Assembly: GCA_021828635.1 (NCBI GenBank)
Contig: JAJZEJ010000457.1
Span: 1-7,212, forward strand
Length of the DNA: 7,212 nt
From: Chloroflexota bacterium
GTDB taxonomy: Bacteria; Chloroflexota; Ktedonobacteria; Ktedonobacterales; Ktedonobacteraceae
Direction: 5' to 3'
In this document: one piece after another, positions 1-5,273 of the stretch
Numbering within the stretch: the stretch's first letter is position 1
How the letters are laid out: each line of letters begins with the position of its first letter
Translations under genes and position numbers: made by a program
The notes under the pieces: generated by a model
Told to the model about the DNA's origin: nothing
The model's input: only the letters and a program-made list of their open reading frames with translations
Database searches by the model: none

Positions 1-1
1 G

Positions 2-1375
2 TTGACTGTCGAAAACAATCCAGACGTTCAAAATCTTCAAGCTTTGACAGAGCAAGATATTGACGCTTTTCTTCTTCATCTGCGTGCAACTCCCAACCTC
101 CGAGGAGGAAAGACGAGTGATGATCAAATTTGGAACTCTGTACATCATGTGGAAGGGCTTCTTTTGCATCTTGAACGCCTGGAGAGCCCCATGAGGCCAT
201 CTCTCCCGGTAGCCCGCATCATCTGGCCCCACCATTATCCACCCGATGGGAGCAACAAAAAATCAGAAGGGATCAAGTACATCCCTCAAGTAGTTCTACG
301 CCAACTTGACGAGCACATTCAGGACTTAGCTCCCTCCTGTGTTCCTGTCGTCATCCTCCTACGTGCTAGCGGGTGGCGAATCTCCGATGTGCTTTATCTC
401 AGGATGGATACGTGTTTGGAACAAGAGGGAAATGAGAAATACAGGCTGGTCGGAGACATTCAGAAAACGCGAGTGCTCGGCCACAAAATCCCTATCACCC
501 CAGAAATTGCAACGGTCATTAAGACCCAGATCGCCTGGGTGAAGCAGCACTATATGCCTGGAGAAAACCCCAAGGGCTGGCTTTTCCCTGCCTCAAAAAC
601 ACACGGCCAGGGGACTAGCAAACGCTTTAAACAGGGGAACCCATTAGCAGCACGAGGGGTAAATCTAGCGCTCAATCACATGGGGGCAAAATATCAGATG
701 AAAGATGAGCAAGGAATCGTCTTTCGTTTCAAATCGCACGCCTTCAGGCATACAAAAGCAGTCGAGTTGCTGAACAGCGGAATGTCACTCATCATGGTGC
801 AGCAGTGGTTGGCTCACGCCTCGCCAGAAATGACCTTGATCTACGCGAAGATCCTCGATGAGACTATGCGCACCCAATGGGAAAAGACGGTACAGCAGGG
901 AATTGTTCAGTTCAACGATGGGAAGCCAGAGTTCATCCCTGGCCAAAAGCTGTTGCCAATGGCAGGCGAAAATGGGTTTGATCCCGAACGTGTTCGCGAA
1001 CATCGTCAGAATGTGAAGATGGCTTTCGGCTCCTGCCTGAAGACGGCCAAAATCATGTGTAAGTTTGTGGAACTGCCGTGTTTTCATTGCCCCGCTTATG
1101 TGCTGACCCCCGATGACCTTCCTGCGCTCGAAATCTACGAGCAGCAAATTCTCGAACGCGTCGAGATTGGCAAACAAGCCGGGAATGCTCACTGGATCGA
1201 AGTCAATCAGAAAAATCTTGAAGAACGGGTCCGGCCAGCTCTTGCGCTCCTCCGACAAGGCCATATTGTCGCAAAAGCCGACCGGCGGGAGCGCGAGTAC
1301 ACCAACGAAGAATGGGAGCAGCGCCAACAGAACCAGCAGGAGAAAGCCCATGAGCGAGAAGACCTGGAAGCGTAA
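2..1375 (+). CDS. Tyrosine recombinase, Tn554 TnpB-like (5' end probably outside window)
   Basis: Site-specific DNA recombinase that would cut and rejoin DNA through a covalent phosphotyrosine to move the surrounding element. The complete tyrosine-recombinase set is visible, numbering from the TTG at base 2: Arg126 in GWRISD, Lys155 in QKTR, His246 and Arg249 in HAFRH, His272 in LAHAS and nucleophile Tyr281 in LIYAK. Residues about 10-110 look like part of a helical core-binding domain. After the catalytic domain comes a cysteine group (Cys345, Cys353, Cys360, Cys363) that may hold a metal, then a charged Gln/Glu-rich tail. Tn554 TnpB is, from memory, about 630 residues; only 457 are seen and the frame is open to the left edge, so the TTG is probably internal and the gene truncated by the window. 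It overlaps the next gene by 26 bases, as expected for a TnpB-TnpC pair. The recombinase call is very secure; the Tn554 TnpB subgroup is likely. Confidence 0.9.
   Translation: MTVENNPDVQNLQALTEQDIDAFLLHLRATPNLRGGKTSDDQIWNSVHHVEGLLLHLERLESPMRPSLPVARIIWPHHYPPDGSNKKSEGIKYIPQVVLRQLDEHIQDLAPSCVPVVILLRASGWRISDVLYLRMDTCLEQEGNEKYRLVGDIQKTRVLGHKIPITPEIATVIKTQIAWVKQHYMPGENPKGWLFPASKTHGQGTSKRFKQGNPLAARGVNLALNHMGAKYQMKDEQGIVFRFKSHAFRHTKAVELLNSGMSLIMVQQWLAHASPEMTLIYAKILDETMRTQWEKTVQQGIVQFNDGKPEFIPGQKLLPMAGENGFDPERVREHRQNVKMAFGSCLKTAKIMCKFVELPCFHCPAYVLTPDDLPALEIYEQQILERVEIGKQAGNAHWIEVNQKNLEERVRPALALLRQGHIVAKADRREREYTNEEWEQRQQNQQEKAHEREDLEA
1338..1342 (+). promoter_or_regulatory. Ribosome binding site fixing the TnpC-like start
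   Basis: AGGAG lies inside the end of the recombinase reading frame, seven bases before the ATG at 1350. It supports the short start and independent initiation or re-initiation of the TnpC-like gene. Confidence 0.7.
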
Positions 1376-1745
1376 CACAACAGGGATTGCGGCCCACGCG
1401 CAAGCTCGTCGTGAGCACAAACGCAAAGGTGTGGAAGACGCCATCGCTACTCTCCTGCGAGAGCAGAAGCCGATTAATTTCCACATCGTAGCAAAGGCGG
1501 CTGGCGTGAGCAAGGCGTATCTCTATGGTCAGCCAGACCTACGAGAGCGCATCGAGGCTCTTCGGCAGCAAACCATGGAACAAATGGTGCGCGCACGGGC
1601 AGTGCCTGCACCAGGGAAAACCGATGCCAGCCGCGACCTGGTGATCCTGGCCAAAGATCGCCGCATCAAGGAACTGGAAGCAGAAAATCAGAAACTGAAG
1701 CTTCAGCTCAAAACAGCATTGGCAAAAGCCTACGACCAGCTCTGA
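1350..1745 (+). CDS. Tn554 TnpC-like transposition accessory protein (DUF6262-type)
   Basis: A 131-residue protein of the kind encoded third in Tn554-type cassettes, where TnpC modulates transposition by the two recombinases. Residues about 38-71 form a helix-turn-helix resembling TetR-type DNA-binding segments (VAKAAGVSKAYLY core). Residues about 97-131 are charged with heptad spacing (RRIKELEAENQKLKLQL), predicting a dimerising coiled coil. The N terminus is basic. The ATG at 1350 is preferred over an in-frame ATG at 1113 because AGGAG lies at 1338-1342, seven bases upstream, and because the longer version would run through conserved recombinase sequence. The 26-base overlap with the recombinase implies translational coupling. 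Its stop at 1743-1745 is followed by the structured non-coding segment. The family assignment rests on size, position and HTH-plus-coiled-coil architecture. Confidence 0.85.
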   Translation: MSEKTWKRNTTGIAAHAQARREHKRKGVEDAIATLLREQKPINFHIVAKAAGVSKAYLYGQPDLRERIEALRQQTMEQMVRARAVPAPGKTDASRDLVILAKDRRIKELEAENQKLKLQLKTALAKAYDQL

Positions 1746-1790
1746 TGATGAAAGAATGATAACGCCCGACCTGCTGTGTTCCTAGCCCGC

Positions 1791-2046
1791 TAAGTCCCGC
1801 CGGAGGCACCGTTGAAGGGCTACCCTGTTGCACCGGAGCACAGAGGGGCGTGAAGAAAATGCGGGCGCAAGCGTACCCTTGACCGAGGATGGTAGGCTCG
1901 GAGGGGTTCAGCGCGGTCCCTGGGTCATACCTGCATTAGCCCCTGAGCCGCGCTGAAGTCCCGTAGTGCGTACCATCCTCGGTCAAGGGACGCATTTTTA
2001 GCCCCGGCGTGCGGAGACGAACGCTCGCTCTTGCCCTTCGGACTTA
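1791..2046 (+). ncRNA. Candidate large structured RNA downstream of the transposase genes
   Basis: No convincing reading frame crosses this stretch, but complementary segments nest without conflict. (1) 1791-1797 TAAGTCC pairs with 2040-2046. (2) 1814-1820 GAAGGGC pairs with 2033-2039, directly stacked on (1); the 16 extra bases between (1798-1813) can form a short GCC/GGC hairpin. (3) 1823-1846 is a hairpin with two single-base bulges. (4) 1845-1849 GGGGC pairs with 2001-2005 (bases 1845-1846 compete with helix 3). (5) 1856-1863 AAAATGCG pairs with 1991-1998. (6) 1876-1894 pairs perfectly with 1971-1989 (19 bp). (7) 1907-1916 TTCAGCGCGG pairs with 1948-1957. A four-base hairpin GCGT/ACGC at 2007-2010/2021-2024 is also possible. 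Such ordered nesting over 256 bases suggests a folded RNA, or a folded single-stranded DNA end. The + strand is assumed from the transposase direction and a T-run at 1995-1999. I do not recognise the class; boundaries are approximate. Confidence 0.55.
1871..1993 (+). repeat. Long inverted repeat (19-bp perfect arms, extended to 23 with one bulge)
   Basis: Arm 1876-1894 (CCCTTGACCGAGGATGGTA) is exactly complementary to 1971-1989. Four further pairs, 1871-1874 with 1990-1993, form if A1875 is bulged out; this alternative competes with helix 5 of the larger fold. The 76-base interior holds a second 10-bp stem. A run of five T (1995-1999) follows on the + strand, so the hairpin could also stop transcription from the transposase operon. 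Confidence 0.8.
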
Positions 2047-2093
2047 TCGAACTTCAGACAAAGGCAGCTTCATTGCATACGTGGTTGACATGT
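2047..2093. other. Short spacer, nothing recognised
   Basis: This stretch lies between the last paired base of the structured segment and the stop codon of the - strand gene at 2094. It presumably contains or adjoins the transposon boundary, but I see no terminal inverted repeat, target duplication or attachment core that would fix it. Confidence 0.3.
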
Positions 2094-2798
2094 CTACGAG
2101 CGTGAAGTTGAGATAACATTACAAGAAGGAGCACCACGCGACGCTTCCACTGTTGCAGCCTCCACTGCCTGTGAACCAGGACGGAACGTCCCATACCCAC
2201 GCGCCCATACGCTGGCGGGAACGGCACCCACCGTCAAGCGCCGTGGCGAAGAGGACGTGTTTGCTGTCTCATGGTCAGGTTCAAGCTCAGCCTCAGACTC
2301 GACACAGGGCTGGATACTGAGCGTTTTGCCGGATGCTTGCGTGAGCGTATGAGCCAGCGCCAGTGCGTCCTCGTAGGCACGCCGGTAGCCTGCATGACCC
2401 AGACCATCTGACCCATAGTCACCAGCCGTGCGGACCAGAGGCAGTTGCTCACAGCGTAGCTGGTTGGCCGCTTCCACCGTATGCTGATATCCTGGAAAAA
2501 AGTGAACGGGAATCCTGTTGCTGAGTATCAGCCAAATGATGGTGGGATCGATGACGTGCTGCTGGGTCTGCTGGGTCTGCTGGGTCTGCTGGGTCTGCTG
2601 AGTACGCACACACCAGCCATGTTCGATGACGCACACCTCATGGGGCAAATCAACGACGATCCATCCTTCTACCAGGAAGCTCTCCTGGGCAAACAGATCA
2701 GGCAGAGACACAATAGCGTGCCAGGCGTTGGCGTAACAATGGTGAGGACGAGCCTGGGTGAACAGCGCAACTGCGAGAGACAGTTCGTTGTGTAGCAT
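2094..2798 (-). CDS. Papain/transglutaminase-fold-like protein, paralogue 1, with Thr-Gln-Gln repeat and extended tail
   Basis: A 234-residue protein of unknown function, clearly homologous along residues 7-150 to the gene just upstream (2881-3378). Shared blocks are QA-PH-CY-AW (15-26), LVEGW (42-46), EHGW (59-62), VIDP (82-85) and G-GH-GY followed by DAL (132-146). Cys21, His60 and Asp84 are spaced as in cysteine-protease or transglutaminase-like folds, and I recall similar C-NA / VEGW / HAW / DPT patterns in uncharacterised phage and bacterial proteins; enzymatic activity is inference. Five Thr-Gln-Gln units occupy residues 66-80, between the His and Asp motifs, where the paralogue has only a short loop. 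About 70 Ser/Ala/Pro/Arg-rich residues follow residue 163 and are missing from the paralogue. ATG at 2798 is preferred over TTG at 2801: AAAGGAG at 2805-2811 is six bases from the ATG and only three from the TTG. No signal peptide is seen. Confidence 0.75.
   Translation of the reverse strand: MLHNELSLAVALFTQARPHHCYANAWHAIVSLPDLFAQESFLVEGWIVVDLPHEVCVIEHGWCVRTQQTQQTQQTQQTQQHVIDPTIIWLILSNRIPVHFFPGYQHTVEAANQLRCEQLPLVRTAGDYGSDGLGHAGYRRAYEDALALAHTLTQASGKTLSIQPCVESEAELEPDHETANTSSSPRRLTVGAVPASVWARGYGTFRPGSQAVEAATVEASRGAPSCNVISTSRS
2559..2603 (-). repeat. In-frame 9-bp tandem repeat, five units
   Basis: On the + strand CTGCTGGGT is repeated four times exactly (2559-2594), then once with a single change (CTGCTGAGT, 2595-2603). 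Read on the - strand it encodes five Thr-Gln-Gln units. The unit is three codons long, so gain or loss keeps the frame; the near-perfect identity suggests recent slippage expansion. Confidence 0.95.
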
Positions 2799-2804
2799 CA
2801 AAAA

Positions 2805-2811
2805 CTCCTTT
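2805..2811 (-). promoter_or_regulatory. Ribosome binding site deciding the start of paralogue 1
   Basis: The - strand sequence AAAGGAG is six bases upstream of the ATG at 2798 and three bases upstream of the alternative TTG at 2801, favouring the ATG. Confidence 0.75.
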
Positions 2812-2872
2812 GGGATGGATGGGAAATTGGGTAGGTCAAACAGAGAGGAATGGGAAACCAGAACGGAAAGGG

Positions 2873-2891
2873 AAAAACGGTCACACCGTTT
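2873..2891 (-). terminator. Possible weak terminator hairpin after paralogue 2
   Basis: On the - strand AAACGGT (2891-2885) pairs with ACCGTTT (2881-2875) around a three-base loop, and five T are read at 2877-2873. The hairpin overlaps the end and stop codon of the 2881-3378 gene. The stem is short (5-7 bp), so termination would be partial at best. It lies before the 82-bp gap leading to paralogue 1. Confidence 0.35.
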
Positions 2892-3378
2892 CGCTCTCGT
2901 GCTGAGCGCGGTCTACCCTGAGCCGTTTGGTGGTCAGCCGGACCCGCGCTTCTGCATGCGAGAGGGCATCACAAAACGCCTGAGCATAGCCACGATGCCC
3001 AAAGCCATCGGGGGCAGAAGCCTGGTCAAAGCGTACATGTGGCATGATCTGTCCCTGCATCGCCACGGCCTCACTACGTGTGTAGCGCACACCAGCAAAA
3101 AAGGCGGGCGTGGCAAGCCTGGGCAGAAAGAGGATGGAGGGGTCGATGACGCATCTTTTGCCTGCTCGCTCCACCTCCAACCAACCATGCTCAAAAACCG
3201 CAATGCAGTGGTCGTACTCATCCACCGCCCATCCTTCCACCAGCCATCCCTCCGAGAGCCACGGCAACCTGATGAGGGCAAGCCAGGCGCTCTGATAGCA
3301 CTCGTGAGGTTGGGCCTGAACCAACGCGGCAACCCGCAAGGAGACGACCCAATCAAGCGTGCATGGAAGCTGATCCAT
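2881..3378 (-). CDS. Papain/transglutaminase-fold-like protein, paralogue 2
   Basis: A 165-residue protein of unknown function and tandem paralogue of the 2094-2798 gene. It carries the same ordered blocks: QAQPHECY-AW (21-32), LVEGW (46-50), EHGW (63-66), VIDP (77-80) and GFGHRGY followed by DAL (125-139). Cys27, His64 and Asp79 are the candidate triad. It lacks the Thr-Gln-Gln expansion and the long tail of its sister, so it probably shows the ancestral domain length. The ATG at 3378 shares bases with the TGA of the upstream gene (TGATG), a typical coupling signal; a GTG one codon earlier is possible, and the local ribosome site (AGGTGG-like) is weak, which also points to re-initiation. No signal peptide or membrane segment is visible. 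Whether the triad is catalytic or only structural cannot be told from sequence alone. Confidence 0.75.
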   Translation of the reverse strand: MDQLPCTLDWVVSLRVAALVQAQPHECYQSAWLALIRLPWLSEGWLVEGWAVDEYDHCIAVFEHGWLEVERAGKRCVIDPSILFLPRLATPAFFAGVRYTRSEAVAMQGQIMPHVRFDQASAPDGFGHRGYAQAFCDALSHAEARVRLTTKRLRVDRAQHESETV

Positions 3379-3878
3379 CACACCACCTGCCGCACGTCAA
3401 TCTCATTGAGCGCCCCTGCTTGCATCTCTGGCCCTTGTTGCTCTCGCCAGAACCAGAAGAGACGCTTCATCGTGTCGGCGATGGCATAGAGCAAATGCCA
3501 CAAGGCGTACTCACGATGGTCCTCGAAACCGTGACTGCCCTGGTAGGTTTCCATCGTGACAAAGACCGCAAACAGTGGATGGGCCGGTGTCAGCGTGACA
3601 AGAAACACATGGAACTTCAGGATGTTGTCCTGAGTGGGGATGAGAACACGCAGTTCTGGCTGCAGCGAGTGGTGATCCAGGTCGAGGCGATAGAACGCCT
3701 CATGTTCTCTGGCTCGTTGCAGGTAATACATCTCAGGAAGTGGGCTAAAGTTGGTCAACGATGCTGGTTGACCAGCGCCACCGTTGCTGTTGCCACTCCC
3801 GGATACAGAGCAAGATGGCTGCTCAAGCTGCTGGCTCAGTTGCTCCAGCAAGTGGTGGATTTCTGGTGTGAGGTCCAT
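3378..3878 (-). CDS. Hypothetical protein, aromatic-rich C-terminal half
   Basis: A 166-residue protein I do not recognise. The N terminus (about 5-20) is a Leu/Gln-rich amphipathic helix. A Ser/Gly/Asn-rich low-complexity linker spans about 23-42. Residues about 50-120 look like an alternating beta-rich domain (LRVLIP, FHVFLVTLT, LFAVFVTME). Residues about 125-148 form a helix rich in Trp, Phe and Tyr (ALWHLLYAIADT, LFWFWRE). The ATG at 3878 has AAGGAG at 3887-3892, eight bases upstream. Its TGA overlaps the ATG of the next gene (TGATG), so it is co-translated with paralogue 2 and probably functions with it. The reading frame stays open upstream of the ATG for about 41 codons without an ATG, GTG or TTG, so the ATG at 3878 is the first usable start. 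Confidence 0.7.
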   Translation of the reverse strand: MDLTPEIHHLLEQLSQQLEQPSCSVSGSGNSNGGAGQPASLTNFSPLPEMYYLQRAREHEAFYRLDLDHHSLQPELRVLIPTQDNILKFHVFLVTLTPAHPLFAVFVTMETYQGSHGFEDHREYALWHLLYAIADTMKRLFWFWREQQGPEMQAGALNEIDVRQVV

Positions 3879-3922
3879 AACGGGTTCTCCTTTTGCGTGT
3901 TGTTGTGATGAACAGGAAAAGT

Positions 3923-3970
3923 TGGATGGGCAACGGTCAAGCAGCGACCAACGTCCATCCAGCTGCTTGA
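3923..3970 (-). other. Two crossing inverted repeats in the gap after the clamp gene (possible pseudoknot or weak terminator)
   Basis: Reading the - strand, TCAAGCAGC (3970-3962) pairs with GCTGCTTGA (3945-3937), nine bp. TGGATGG (3961-3955) pairs with CCATCCA (3929-3923), seven bp. The arms interleave, giving H-type pseudoknot topology or two mutually exclusive hairpins; with no base between the first two arms, both could form fully only with fraying. The second stem is followed by AACTTTT, so it could act as a weak terminator for the clamp operon. The rest of 3879-4010 holds only the ribosome site of the next gene. Confidence 0.4.
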
Positions 3971-4010
3971 TGATGAGAAGGTCAACGATGCGCTTGCTTC
4001 ACCAGCAAGA

Positions 4011-5273
4011 TCAGGTAAGTTCCCAGAAGTAGAGCGCCGTCGGAAGAATGTGATGCACGTTGAAGCCCTCACTTGTCGAGCAAGGCGCTGCGTGCAAGGC
4101 CAGCTTAGTAACGTGCAGGATCAACTCGTCCGAACTGATTCTGCGTGCCGCGTGCAAGGCGTCAAGCAGTTCTTTCAGCTTATCAGTACGCAAGGTGATC
4201 GAGACTGGTTCCCCCGCCTCGGTAGAAGCACCGGGAAGCAGAGGGAGGTCAATGACGGTCGAGTCTGCTTGCAGGTGCAGCATGGCATCGGTGATGTGGA
4301 GCGTGATGCGCTCCTGCCGCCACGCTTTGCCCAGAGACGAGATGAGCGTGCCAAGGGCCGCCCGCAGCGCGGCTCGCCTCACCATGACCTCTCTGCTCTC
4401 TGTACGGTTGGGAACCAACGCCTTCGTCACGTCGGGATAGGTGCCATAGATCGGCACCAGCTCTATCGTCGATGTAGCGGCAGCAGCAGAAGCAGCTGCG
4501 TCCCGCACGCACAGACGCACGATCCGTTCACGAGGCACAGCCTTGTGAAGTGGGTGATCCTCCTGGGCGATGACCTGTTCGGTGAGAACGGTTGCGGTGA
4601 GATGCAGCGTCTCACTATGCGCAAAGACGCGCAGCACGGCATGCAAGACGGCAGGAGCCAACACCACCGGAGCCGCAAGTGAGGCGGGACATGGCACAGA
4701 AGCGTGGGCCAGGCGAAAGACATCAGTTGCGGTTGCCGTTAGCTGTCCGTCGCCGAGTGTCAACAATACTCCAGACAAAGGGGGATGCCCGCACGGATCT
4801 GCCTCCGCTGCATACGCCACTTGGCGTGTGACGAGCTTGAGTGCTTCAGAGGACAGCACCGTGGTCTGCTCCCGCCGTGCGAGAATCTGAGAGGTGACCT
4901 CTTCCCACGAAGAAGAACCTTTGTCCAGCAGCGTGAGCTGGGTGCCGGGTTCTGCAAGAGCGGGCAAGAGAGCAAGTCTGCCCGGCTCGCTCACCTCCGT
5001 GACCGCATGCAGATGCACCATTCCCTGGTAGTCCGCAAGCGTGGTAAAGATGTGCTGCAACGGCCCTCTGACACTGCCAGGAGTCGTCACCGTGAGCGAC
5101 CCGTGTACGGGGACGCTGATACACAACTGTGGCGTCGCCGCCATGAGCTGTACCCCATCCTGGCTCGCTACCAGGACGGCGCTTTGTCCGGCCTTTCGTG
5201 GGTCAAGCGCCTTTGCCACCCTCTTGGCCGCTGCAAGCAGGGCTGGTGCCTCAACGGAGAAATCTGCTCCCAC
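4011..5273 (-). CDS. dnaN: DNA polymerase III beta sliding clamp homologue (accessory DnaN)
   Basis: The beta clamp is a ring dimer of three similar domains per subunit that encircles DNA and tethers polymerase and repair proteins. This 420-residue protein shows the family order: an N-terminal domain (about 1-120); a middle domain beginning near 135 with HPPLSGVLLTL (163-173) and the ATD-FRLA motif (182-189); and a third domain with the YGTYPDV-K-LVP stretch (276-288), ending ILPTALYFWELT, which matches the usual C-terminal hydrophobic strand that forms part of the partner-binding pocket. It is longer than the common length of about 370 residues, partly from an Ala-rich insertion at 258-266. 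The start is GTG at 5273, immediately after the upstream stop, with AAAGGAGG at 5283-5290 nine bases away. It is the last gene of a tightly packed run. No polymerase or clamp loader is in view, so it is probably an accessory clamp of a plasmid, phage or integrated element rather than the chromosomal copy; this is inference. Confidence 0.88.
   Translation of the reverse strand: MGADFSVEAPALLAAAKRVAKALDPRKAGQSAVLVASQDGVQLMAATPQLCISVPVHGSLTVTTPGSVRGPLQHIFTTLADYQGMVHLHAVTEVSEPGRLALLPALAEPGTQLTLLDKGSSSWEEVTSQILARREQTTVLSSEALKLVTRQVAYAAEADPCGHPPLSGVLLTLGDGQLTATATDVFRLAHASVPCPASLAAPVVLAPAVLHAVLRVFAHSETLHLTATVLTEQVIAQEDHPLHKAVPRERIVRLCVRDAAASAAAATSTIELVPIYGTYPDVTKALVPNRTESREVMVRRAALRAALGTLISSLGKAWRQERITLHITDAMLHLQADSTVIDLPLLPGASTEAGEPVSITLRTDKLKELLDALHAARRISSDELILHVTKLALHAAPCSTSEGFNVHHILPTALYFWELT

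Noticed and set aside
1113..1349. Longer version of the TnpC-like gene starting at 1113
   Set aside because: It would run out of frame through conserved recombinase sequence. The ATG at 1350 has its own ribosome site and gives the expected family length.
785..1513. 242-codon open frame on the - strand opposite the recombinase and TnpC-like genes
   Set aside because: It lies antisense to two well-supported genes and its translation has no recognisable motif.
1791..2046. Group II intron, integron attC site or tRNA-like structure
   Set aside because: I could not find a domain V-like hairpin, the attC core boxes or a cloverleaf with a T-loop consensus, so it is left as an unclassified structured segment.
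2085..2119. TTGACA at 2085-2090 as a + strand promoter
   Set aside because: The nearest -10-like sequence (GATAAC, 2112-2117) is 21 bases away, too far, and it would only drive antisense transcription into the 2094-2798 gene.
2179..2191. Small perfect hairpin GGACG/CGTCC
   Set aside because: It is only five bp with a three-base loop, lies inside a coding region and has no T-run; expected by chance.
2559..2603. CRISPR array or regulatory iterons
   Set aside because: Units are 9 bp, directly adjacent without spacers, and fall in frame inside a coding region.
2758..3908. + strand open frames of 181 and 243 codons opposite the paralogue and the 166-residue gene
   Set aside because: The - strand genes have ribosome sites, coupled junctions and mutual homology; the + strand translations show none of these.
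3836..4072. 78-codon - strand frame bridging the gap after the clamp gene
   Set aside because: It overlaps both neighbours, has no convincing ribosome site and has a biased Ser/Thr-rich translation.
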